This document shows, in pieces, positions 1 through 9,500 of a stretch of DNA of 11,708 bases (position 1 is its first letter; each line of letters begins with the position of its first letter). The notes under the pieces were generated by a model that worked only from the letters and a program-made list of their open reading frames with translations, searched no databases and was not told the DNA's origin. Made by a program: the position numbers and the translations under genes. Source of the stretch: Isohypsibius dastychi (Eukaryota; Tardigrada; Eutardigrada; Parachela; Isohypsibiidae); NCBI GenBank assembly GCA_034696485.1, contig JAQIWT010001248.1, forward strand, positions 1-11,708. The letters run 5' to 3'.

Positions 1-1748
1 GCATCGATGAATTCCTGTCGCGGCTCAGTGATCGAAGTCAAAACATCAAGAAGCATTCGATATCCAATCCGCTCTTCAAACAGCTCCTTCGAACAACATA
101 AAAATAAGCGCCCCGAAGTCGATGATTGTTTTTTGACTTACTTTGCTTTTTATCGATGCTCGAAGGATCGAGCTGAGAACCTTGACGGAAACGACTGCTT
201 GCTGCATTCCACTATGCATGCTGACCACATCAGCTCCCTGCTGAATTATCTGCACAAGTTGTTCAAATACGCCGACTCCAATAAATAAGCCTTGTAATGA
301 CGCTTGATCCCGGTTATCCACCATATCTTGGATTGCTTCTGCAATATAAGTAAAAGATCATTAATTATAATTCAGAACTATAGGTTTCGGCATGACGTAC
401 GGAGCATTTTCAGTTTGGTTTGCAGTGAAGGTTCATCGATGACAGAAATGGCACGTAAGGTGTGTAGATATGATGAAAACACAGCCGAGACATCCACCAA
501 ACGTTTTTCAGGATCAGCGTCATGTAGTGTGCGAATAAAAAGGCACACACATTTCAATACGAGGTCGGTCAGTTCGGAACGACATTCTTCTGGAATAACA
601 GCGACTGAAAGCAGTGACATCAAATTGCTCCACATTCCTTCCGATGCAATCTGGACTCCATTTAACTAAAACCCCATTGGGCGGTTTTTTAACTAATTGG
701 TAAACCAGAAATTTGTGAGCAAGTTACCTTTGAGCCAGCCAGGATGCCACCCAAGCAATTTAATCCATATTTGACCAACGCGAAATCAGGATAGGTCATT
801 CCTTTTTCGAAGCTCTCTTGCAAAGAAACACCTGTCAGTTAACACAAAAATTGACGGGCAATAAGCTAAATTACTGGGAATCAAAGTGATAACATTGTGG
901 TGAATGTTCGGCGGCCGGATAACCTCGACTTCGCCGGTCAAAGGCACTCTAGAGACAAACACAAAAGATATATAATACGATGTGGTAAAATCAAATGTTA
1001 ACTTACTCGTGCACGAATTTAAGCCAAAAAGAATAAGGATCGTAAAGGCACTGGATAAACGATAAGGCATTCTCCAAGAACCGCCGTGAATCAGCGCGTA
1101 TAAGTTGCCACTATAAATATTTTGGTTCTCAATTAGTAATGATATGAAAACTTTGGCTACCTTGGGGTGAAACTCATCGCACAAAAACGTTTGTGCAATA
1201 ACAAGTGTATCTCCCATCGACGTGGAATTCGTCAATTGAGGCAGATTATCCACTACGGACGAAATACATGGTTATCGTCTAAATTACCAAAGATGACCAT
1301 TCATTACCATTTCGGCAGATAACTATCAGGCATTTTACTAAATTCGTCGCAGATATCACTTCCGCTTCAACAATATTAGGCTTGTTCAGGAATAAATCTG
1401 CGAACCGGTGAAGAGACCGAGCGATTGCTGCCAGGAATCCGTCAGGCAGGTTGGAGAGATGGGGACCACCGACTAAATCTCTGAAAAGTAATTGCATGTC
1501 AATCATGTTCATTCTTCTCAATATAATTAGCTTACGAATCGCCATGTCCAACGTTGCTTCTGAAGTGATCGACCAAATATTTCTGATGAAGACTCAAAAA
1601 GATTTCGATGCTCTTCTCAAACTGTTTGGTTTCACCCTTTGAAAAACAAAAATTGAGCATTACAGTTATTATGTTTCTGAGTGCAAAACCATCTCACCTG
1701 CATCGAATACATCACCCACGCGTGCTGAAGATCTTCCTTCGTGGGCAT
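1..1748 (-). CDS. NBEAL: Neurobeachin-like (NBEAL-type) BEACH-family protein, N-terminal ten exons, partial at left edge
   Basis: Large scaffold of the BEACH-WD40 family; vertebrate NBEAL proteins act in vesicle and granule traffic. Exons read on the minus strand: 1748-1698, 1636-1536, 1480-1308, 1252-1161, 1110-1007, 948-875, 831-728, 665-401, 338-142 and 86-1 (continuing). All junctions are GT-AG and keep one frame, giving about 415 residues. The start MPTKEDLQHAW is the first in-frame ATG after a TGA. Family landmarks, compared from memory with NBEAL2, come in the right order: LVKCLIVICRN, CLYDPYSFWLKF, NCLGGILAGSK, KMLQAIQDMVDNRDQ, and ELFEERIGYRMLLDVL near the edge. The sequence is leucine-rich and helical, as expected for the ARM-like N-terminal region; the BEACH and WD40 domains would lie outside the window. 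The last acceptor (before 86) has a weak pyrimidine tract. NBEAL1 versus NBEAL2 cannot be decided; other BEACH classes fit less well. Confidence 0.77.
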
Positions 1749-2166
1749 TTTGGCAAGAAAATATTCTCAGTATTAATCAACAGAATTCACTTCCTTCTCA
1801 AACGCGGGCAGGCAGGAGTCCGTCATTCGAGTCGCAGTTTCCGTTTCGATCCCATAGCCACAAAACTCTTCAAGGGCTGGTAAATAAATCGCGAATTTCT
1901 ACAATTTTGCCACACTGTAAATTTTTCGTGTAAAAGTGTATTTGTTGACATCGCTTGAGGGGTAAAACAGGTGGCCTCCTCCTTCTGACTGGCTGGATAG
2001 ATTCAATTCCCCCTACCAATTCAAGGGGTCTGGCATATGGTTTCAAGGTACTGTAACTAGTAGCGGAGCTGAGCGAATAAAACCATAACACATCTTCTCA
2101 TTCCGCGAATTTCGACACATATCGAAATTTATTTTTAGCTGATCTTTATTCCCACTTGATGGCAAT
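1749..2166. promoter_or_regulatory. Head-to-head intergenic region between NBEAL-like gene and NELFCD
   Basis: The two start codons lie 418 bp apart and point away from each other, so this stretch must hold both 5' UTRs and both promoters, possibly a shared bidirectional one. No TATA box is obvious. A TCATTC initiator-like hexamer lies at 2098-2103, 67 nt before the NELFCD ATG. A TTTTTAG at 2132-2138 resembles a splice acceptor and could mark a 5' UTR intron or a trans-splice site; this is unproven. Open frames inside the stretch look like chance. Confidence 0.5.
2098..2103 (+). promoter_or_regulatory. Initiator-like TCATTC upstream of NELFCD
   Basis: Exact match to the arthropod-type initiator TCAKTY. 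Its A would be +1 at 2100, leaving a 5' UTR of about 67 nt. No DPE is seen at the usual +28 spacing. A six-base match can occur by chance. Confidence 0.22.
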
Positions 2167-4001
2167 ATGGACGTGGATGAAGATGCAGCCGTGTACCCGG
2201 ACGATGAAATGCACGAGGATCTCATGGAAGACGAGGAACCCGGAGCTTCTTCTGACATGGAGATCTCAATTGCTGCTCCGCCAACCGAAATTCGGGAATT
2301 CTGCCTCGAAAAGTTCCGATCTCCAGATTTTATCATGGAACCAGTGCTGATGGAGTTTTTAAATCGTTATTTTGCTGCCAATGGTGAGGCTGTGCTTGCA
2401 ATCGAAGCACTCTCATCAAGTTACGAAGGAATTGCTCAATATGTGAACATGTTTGCTGAATGGTTAATTATTTTGGGAGATCAACCGACTTCAGTTCAGG
2501 AACTCATTGAAAACCATTTGGAGCAGATTCTAATCAAAAACTTCGACCCAAAGAAAGCGGACAGAATTTTCACCAGTGAAGGAGGAACACCAACTTGGCT
2601 CTCAGAGCTTATCGGCCACAAGCACTGGAGGAAGATGATTTATAAGCTGGTGGATTCATACAGAGATTGTTTGTTCCTGAATTTCACGGTTAAATTGATC
2701 TCTGATGCTGGATTCCAGGTAGAATTGACCGGAATAAACAATCAAAGTCCACTTCGCTGAATTTTAAGTCGGGTTAATATTTTTCATTTCAGAATGAAAT
2801 TCCTACGACTACCACGGCTGTGAACCAGATGGAAGTATTCACCAGAGTATTCGATTCTGCATTCGGACGAGTAATCTCTCAGGAGGAGAATGCTCTTGCC
2901 GAATTCTGCAAGCTGGTGACCAATGGCGAATGTGCGTATCTGGCCACACAGCTCATCATGCACAGTCTGATTTACGAGGCTCCTTGTGGGATGAATCTTG
3001 TGAGGATAATGCAGGATGTCAACGATAGTGTAAAGAACCATCACCAAGTTCTTCAGACTCAGCTGATAAACGCCAAAGGAGCAGCATACCCTCGCGCAAT
3101 GCAGGCGATTGCGTCCATGCTGACGAAAAAGTCTTTGAATCCTGCCGATATCCAGATCCTCTTCCAGGCTTATAGTTCGGCCGATGCTCCACCAGTAGCG
3201 CTGCTTCGTTTTCGGGACTTAGTTCAGCTGCTTATTGAAAGTCTGTTTTCGTTGGAGTCCAAAATTCCTCAGGATCATAAGCCGAGATATGTTTACTTAC
3301 TGGCTTACTCGGCTTCAGTTTTTGAAACGTGGAATCAACCGTCGAAAAAAGTACATGCACCGACTCGCATGGAAGTCCACCGCGACGATCTGAAAATTAC
3401 ACAGGATGCCATTCGCAAGACGCTGGAAGTTATATCGAAGCAGAGTGCGGATATAACGACTGACCTGCAGACAGTATTCACTCTTCTGAAATTCCCGGTT
3501 ATATCACTTGGACTGATTTATTGGATTGGAAAAGTCGTGAAGGAACCAAGTTATTTCAAATTTGCCGGCGAAAGTCGGAATACACCAGTTCATCTCATTA
3601 TTGTTGACGAAATTGCATCAGTTCACCCGAATCTCCACCGACGTATATTGCAGTTGCTGATCGAGTTTTTTGAAGCTCCTTGGCCGCAGCTTGATGTTCT
3701 GATCAGGCTGGAATTGCAGAAAATGTTTCTTGATCGAATGATTCATTTGGTCAGTTGCGGCTATGTACTTCCGGTCTTGGAATATGTTAACAGAGCTCAT
3801 ATGAGCCAGGAAACGGACATCTCGTCTTTCAGACATTTTGTTTTGGAACTGCTGGACGTAATAGCACCACCATATTCTCCAGAGCTGGTGCGGCTTCTGT
3901 CGGTCTTGGTGACGGATTCTGCCATTACGGGCGTTCTTCGTCATCCGGATGGGAAAGATCCTGTGTCACAGTTTTTGACCGACTGTAAGATTCTGTTATG
4001 A
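2167..4001 (+). CDS. NELFCD: Negative elongation factor subunit C/D (TH1 homolog), complete
   Basis: Core subunit of the nuclear NELF complex, which with DSIF holds RNA polymerase II in promoter-proximal pause; NELF-C pairs with NELF-A. Two exons, 2167-2718 and 2793-4001, joined by a 74-nt GT-AG intron after SDAGFQ, give 586 residues, close to the 580-590 of animal homologs. The ATG at 2167 follows an in-frame TGA at 2140. Residues 1-35 are acidic and variable. From about residue 45 the match is strong along the whole length: AEWLIILGDQP, FDPKKADRIFTSEGGTPTWL, LNFTVKLISDAGFQ, MQAIASMLTKKSLNPADIQI, IPQDHKPRYVYLLAYSASVFETW, TPVHLIIVDEI, CGYVLPVLEYV and LDVIAPPYSPELV. The helical-repeat fold is complete and uninterrupted. 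A single intron contrasts with the intron-dense neighbours. Identification is secure. Confidence 0.96.
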
Positions 4002-4053
4002 ACTTGTAAAAATGTTTTATTTTTTAATTACCGGCATCTTGGGAACCATCCCC

Positions 4054-4059
4054 AATAAA
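4054..4059 (+). terminator. Polyadenylation signal AATAAA of NELFCD
   Basis: Canonical AATAAA, 53 nt after the NELFCD stop codon, at a suitable distance for 3' end formation. It implies a short 3' UTR ending near 4075-4085. Confidence 0.65.
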
Positions 4060-6310
4060 ACAGACGATCGCATTCGGAGGTCAGTGTTGATCGCTTCCAT
4101 CACAGACAAGTCAAGAACAATTTGCAAACAGATAATTTAACTAGTTAAATTTCAAAGTATTCGAAGATTCGTGTTTTTAGAAAGTACTTCTGGTCTGTAA
4201 ATCACAGCTCATTCTCAAAGTTGCATGCTGCTCCTATGTACTACCGGGTTCGGCATTACGGGTATCAACTTGATTTGGTAAAGCGCGTAAAAACATTGTT
4301 TCATATAATCAGCTTTTCTGCCAATGAGTTGTTTACGTTCGAAGTAACAATCCATATTTCAACGGATTGCTTTTTGAGAATTCAAGCCGGTGTCTGAATT
4401 TTCCGCCGCCTAACAAGTTGCGTTTTCACGGGTTAAATTTTGCATTATAATATAACCATACGACGCTACATGTGATTTTTCACTATTTTGCATACTTGCA
4501 AAGGATGAATTGGTTGAGCTTGATTTATCTGCTTCGTCTTTCAAGCGTTGAATACACACAAATTTTCCTCATCAATTTTTGAGTGAAAGTGATCAGTGAT
4601 TTCGTTCACATGGGTTCCCCGCTTGCGATTTACCGGCAGTTGCTCAAATGAGCGGATAACGATTTGGTTTTTTAAGACCTAACAAACTTTGACGATAAAG
4701 CACATCAAGCTGTAGCAATTTATCACAGTCGGTCGCGTTAGGAAGACCGGAAATCATTCTACCAGTGCCCCCATGACCTTTTGAGGAAAACGAGGGTTTG
4801 TTTAGCCATGTGACGTAGAGGCCGGTGTGATTCACAATGATTTCCCATGGGGTGAATGTGTGGGCGCCCATCTGACCACAAACGAGCAACCATCTCCACT
4901 TTGACGGTCAATGGAGGTCCAAATGCCAGCAAATAGGTGCTCTGTTCTGTTCTGGCTGGCTGGAACGACTTGGAGAATAAGACCGAATCATCTTCTTATC
5001 TTGACATTAATTTTAGTGGTACTCAAACCGATTTAAAGAAATTTAATCACCTACTTTCGAAGAGCCTAATAGACATGACCTCAAGAGGGAAATGGACTTC
5101 TCAGGGCTTCCAACTGCACTTTACATTACCCGATCAGCTGGGGCCCATGAGTGCGACCACAGCCCCAGTGCACGAGCACACACGCCAAAATACCAGGGAA
5201 TGAATAGATTATTATCGATCTTTTAAACATTGCTTTTTCCATATCTGGTTCTGAAAAATATGCACTCGCATTGAACGGATCCCAAAGCAGCGGATGGAGT
5301 AGCACTGGAAGCCACATATCACCTGGTTCCGCTCTCTGCAAGCACAAGATATTGCCCTTGAAGAACCTTGGATATGTTTCGCCATTTTATATCTTCTTGA
5401 AAGTAACAGCATCTTTATCTGGATCGGACTACTTGGTGAACCTTTTCTGGATAATAATATCTTCAAGGTTCGTGAATCATGTCGTTTTTCGTGGAAAGCC
5501 CCGCTGTCTGTAACCGTTACTGGATGTTTTGTCGCCCTGTGTGTCTATTTTAGGTTTTTGTTTTCTTTTTGAATCAGCTTATTTAAAGTGGAGTTTAGAC
5601 CGAGTTTTCCTCATCCAGGATAATTTTCTCCATGTAACATGTGCGATTGGATTTTTTTTGGTTGGTTGAAAAGTTCGATTTCATTAGAGAAAAGTTGTTA
5701 TTTTGTGTCTGGTGCAATATTTTCTCTGTCGAGCTGACGCACGTCATATGCAGGTTACCTTGTTAGGTGAACATCTTGTTGGGGTAGGATTATAGCTGCA
5801 CTAGGCGGCGGAGCGGAGAAGGGATCCAGAGAAGGGAATAGGAGCAGTGTGCCAAGGCGCCATTTTTCTAATTACAGTATCTGATTAACCAAATTCTTTC
5901 TCCCCGATTGCAGTCCATTGATCATTTTTGAGCTCTTGGAAACGTTATGCATTTGCGCAATAATTCCGAGTAGCGGCCACTGTTTTGATACAGCTCGAAG
6001 GATGAAGAGTATCGAACACAACTGCCCGCTGGTTAGTGGATGAGAAGCTTTTGAAACTGGGCTGATTTGTAGCTAAATTTTGAAGGTTTTTCTGTGACAG
6101 CTGATGAAGAAGTGAATTAGTTGTCGCATCGCCGGAAGGCTGGCTGAAAACTGGCACGAGTTTTTTTTCGGTTATGGTTACGGACGGTACGGCAGCCCGC
6201 TTGCTTTAACGAACAGCAGTTTCGCACACAGAATACTGTACGTACGGGACGGGGTTGCCTTCGGTTTTTCTTACGTAAGCGCGGAACGAGATAGTAGCGA
6301 GCAACACGAA
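4060..6310. other. Intergenic stretch without a recognisable gene
   Basis: About 2.2 kb between the NELFCD poly(A) signal and the presumed 5' end of the receptor gene. Several short frames exist on both strands: minus 5317-5126 (63 aa, starting MWLPVLLHPLLWDPF), minus 4871-4644 (75 aa), plus 4937-5203, and a minus S/T/N/Q-rich frame 6157-5945. I recognise none of them, they do not join by good splice sites in a common frame, and they overlap each other antisense. No tRNA, repeat array or transposon ends were seen. A GGCGCCATTTTT at 5856-5867 resembles a YY1/Pho site. The most likely content is regulatory DNA for the receptor gene. Confidence 0.5.
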
Positions 6311-6439
6311 CCTTGATCGATCAGTTTCAGCTGCGATGCAGGCTTCTCGAAGTGATTAGATGAGTGCTCGTTTCGGTCTCTCTTTCTGCTACATTAGACC
6401 TAGCTGGCTTTGCATTTTTTGTGCTGGCACAGGGAAATC

Positions 6440-6571
6440 GTGAGTTTTTCTGTGATATGATGTGTAGATAGTGCGGTTATTTAGCCCACAATCAACTGAC
6501 CTTCTGACGTAAAAAAGGCATGCTATGTTTACTATATTTTACGATGATATTAACCTTTCGTTCTTTTACAG
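6440..6571 (+). other. Probable 5' UTR intron of the cytokine receptor gene
   Basis: A strong acceptor (TTCTTTTACAG, ending 6571) lies 22 nt before the receptor ATG, so this exon almost certainly has an upstream non-coding partner. The best donor upstream is GTGAGT at 6440, giving a 132-nt intron and a non-coding exon ending at 6439. A TCAGTT initiator-like hexamer at 6321-6326 would give a first exon of about 117 nt. Confidence 0.45.
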
Positions 6572-6593
6572 GCGATTCGCGCAAAAGGATAAA

Positions 6594-9500
6594 ATGCGCC
6601 GTGGACTAATCATCAAGTCGTTATATTTCCTATGGCCGCTGCTTTTAACGGCGCCGTTATCCATGGGAATGGCTCTAGTTTCCAAGATGGGCCGTGAGTT
6701 GATGTGCTTGTGTTTTTTTGCCGGCGTTTTTCACCCGTGATTTTAATTACAGAAATTGTGCCGCATGTTGTCCCCATTGTCCGGGAGGGGATGGAACTCC
6801 AGATGAACTGTACGGGCAACTCAATGGGTATACCTACGTTACAGTGGGCTGAGGATGTCGATATGGATCAGCTTTCTACGTCCATGTTCTGGCAACGAGA
6901 CTCGCTTGTATTGCATCCTGAGAATGATCCACGTGTTTCGGTTAAAATCTTGGATCAGTGGACTGTGGGATTATGGATATCCAACTCTACTGTTCGGGAT
7001 TCTGGTGGTTACAAGTGTTTGATTCGCAACGGAAGTGACGATAATTTTGGGACTATGGTGGACACGGCCACAGTGATTGTTGCTGGTCAGTAATGCACTA
7101 TTCGGTTTTTTTGGATTCGGGTATTCAATCGTAGTTTTGTAGGTGGCCCTGTTAAATACAAAGATTTTCGATGTGAATCGGAAAATTACAAAAATCTGGT
7201 TTGTACTTGGAAAAGAGGAGACTCATATCCAAATGAGCATGATCGGGACGCGCGAACGAAATATACTGTACATTGGCGTCTGATCAAGTAAATTAAAAGC
7301 AAAAAGTGTTTTATGAAGCGGTTGTGATAAGCCGCTTATCGTTTCAGCGAGTATGAGGATGTAGCACATCCTTTGAATATCACGAACGTCAAGGGTGACC
7401 TCTATAGAGCTGAATGGAATACCACCACCGTCAGGCCGTTCATGATTGAATACAAGCACGTTATTACGATCACCGGGACGAATGTTTTTGGGAAGGAGTC
7501 GTGGATTGAAGCAGTGAAGCCGAGCGAGCAGAGTAAGATTATCACATTTTTTTTCTCTTTTTCTTTCAAAGTTTCATGGTGAAGGCTAAAAAAAGGAAGA
7601 GATACGAGAAACAATATTTTGAAAATGCATCGTTGTATTTCTAGAACGTAAAAACATTTCATTTCAGTTCGTCCTAATCCGCCAACAGATCTCAATGTGA
7701 CTGTTCGGGAATCGACAACATTGGGTCTTACTTGGAAAGTTACGACTAATCTGGAAGGGCATGTTTTGCGGGAATACGGTTTTGACTTTGAAATCGGCTA
7801 TCGTGTCAGCGGTGAATCTGATGATGATTGGAAGGTGAGTACGGAAAGGCTGCATGAAGGTTTTGAACTTTTTATTTACTTTCATCTTTTCACAGACTGT
7901 CACGGAAACCGGCTTCTCACATGACCTGAAAGATTTATTCGCGGATACACTGTATGATATCCGAGTTCGATCTGTTGTTCGTGCCAGCGGGTTCTGGAGC
8001 GACTACGCTAACATCTCCAAAAAGACGGAACCGACACCACCACGCGATGACCCGAAACCGGTTCCTGGCGCATATGAAGAGTTGGGAGCCAGCCGAATGG
8101 ACCGGAAAGTTCTTTTGTATTGGCAGGCAAGAAAAATGATTGATATTGATGGCACTTTTCTGCTGACGTCGTTTTGTCTGTTCTTGAAGGGCATTCCTTA
8201 TCGATTGAGAAACGGTCCGGACTTTCATTACAAAGTTTACACAATCGATGGCGACAATGTCGAGGCGTGCCAGTCTGGCCAAAAATCCATAAGCGAAAAG
8301 TTCATCAAACAGGCCTACTTTGCAAATATTCAGCTCACCATTCCGGCCAATAAATCTGTAACTGTTAAAATTGAACCGGTCAATAAGGAAGGAGTTGGAG
8401 AGAAGTCGGGATGTACTCTGATTCCGGCAGTTCACGATCAATCAGGTGAATACAAAATCCCTTTTTGCAAACTCTGTGACGCACTTCTATTCATGTATTT
8501 CTCTTTTCAGTCTTGGTGAATGCGACAAATGTTGTTCACTACTCAGATTCAATATATGAAATTTCATGGGATACATCTAAAGCCGTGGATGGTATTGATA
8601 TTTTCTGGTGTCATACCTCCTTGTTGCCGCATTTGGCCAAGTGTACGGATCAGATGGGCTACCGGGCAGTTTTTGGCAACTCGACGGAAAATCGAATGAA
8701 GGCGGTGAATATAACAGTATCGGATCCGAAGCAGTACTATCGGTTTGCAATTGCCGCGAGGGTTGGAGATAATTACAGCGGAATGAACTGGGTGCCGGAG
8801 ATGTGTGACGTCAAAGACAGTATGCTTTGTAATTAATGGTTGTAATTCCGGTTTTGTAACTGAGTTTATCTGATTTAGAACAACCTCGCCTTGGTGGGCT
8901 TTTGGTTCATCCTCTTCTGAATGCCTCGATGGAGATTGTTTGGACGGCTCCGTGTCAATCTCGGTTTATGCCGATTAGCGGTTACCATGTGTTCAACTAT
9001 GTATGCCCGCTGGATTCGCATAATGAATGCCAAAGTAGGAAGTCTTTATATATTAGAATATCCCATCTGAATTGGTAATTTCAGATGCACGATTATTGGC
9101 GGAGCAGGATTTGTCGAGAAACATCGAAAACGGAACAAGGAAATTGTTTACTGGATTGGAGCCGGAAACGCGTTATTGTTTTGTTGTGCGAGTCCATGTT
9201 GAGAGTGATACTTACAATTTGGATGATCCCGTGTCGGATTCTGAACAGTGTGCTGTGACCCTTCCTTTGGGTAATATACTGGGCGAACGACATCCATTCA
9301 GGGATTTCTTAACACGGTTGTTTCTTTAGTGCCGGTTGCGCCAGTTGGTAGCATTATTGGTGGAGCTATCTGCGGAGCGATTCTTCTGGTCGTTTTGATT
9401 ATTCTCGTATGGACCGGCGTAAGACGGTGAGTTTTTGATATGTTAGTTCGTAATCAAATGAATGGTTATTTATTACCTTGCTGAAAAGATGTTGAGGTTA

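Noticed and set aside
304-669. 121-codon plus-strand frame
   Set aside because: Antisense to NBEAL-like exons 8 and 9 and the intron between them; no recognisable motifs.
786-1253. 155-codon minus-strand frame read as one exon
   Set aside because: It crosses three introns and changes frame relative to the family pattern. Splicing at 1161/1110, 1007/948 and 875/831 restores CLYDPYSFW and GGILAGSK; the unspliced reading does not.
3618-3944. 108-codon minus-strand frame
   Set aside because: Complement of the conserved NELFCD C-terminal exon; a shadow of its codon bias.
4232-4275. tRNA-like B box (GGTTCGGC) near 4248
   Set aside because: No matching A box and no foldable acceptor or T stem around it.
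5752-5771. Small imperfect hairpin around GTTACCT-TGTT-AGGTGAAC
   Set aside because: Short stem with a bulge; expected by chance in 2 kb of non-coding DNA.
8127-8189. Treating the 21 in-frame codons as ordinary receptor coding sequence
   Set aside because: They interrupt an FN3 strand pair, the ends match GC-AG splice consensus, and removal restores a standard domain. Kept as an intron, with retention listed as a finding.
7935-8441. 168-codon minus-strand frame
   Set aside because: It lies antisense to receptor exons 8126-7896 and 8445-8190, whose frame, splice sites and FN3 patterns are consistent. The antisense sequence shows no family pattern.
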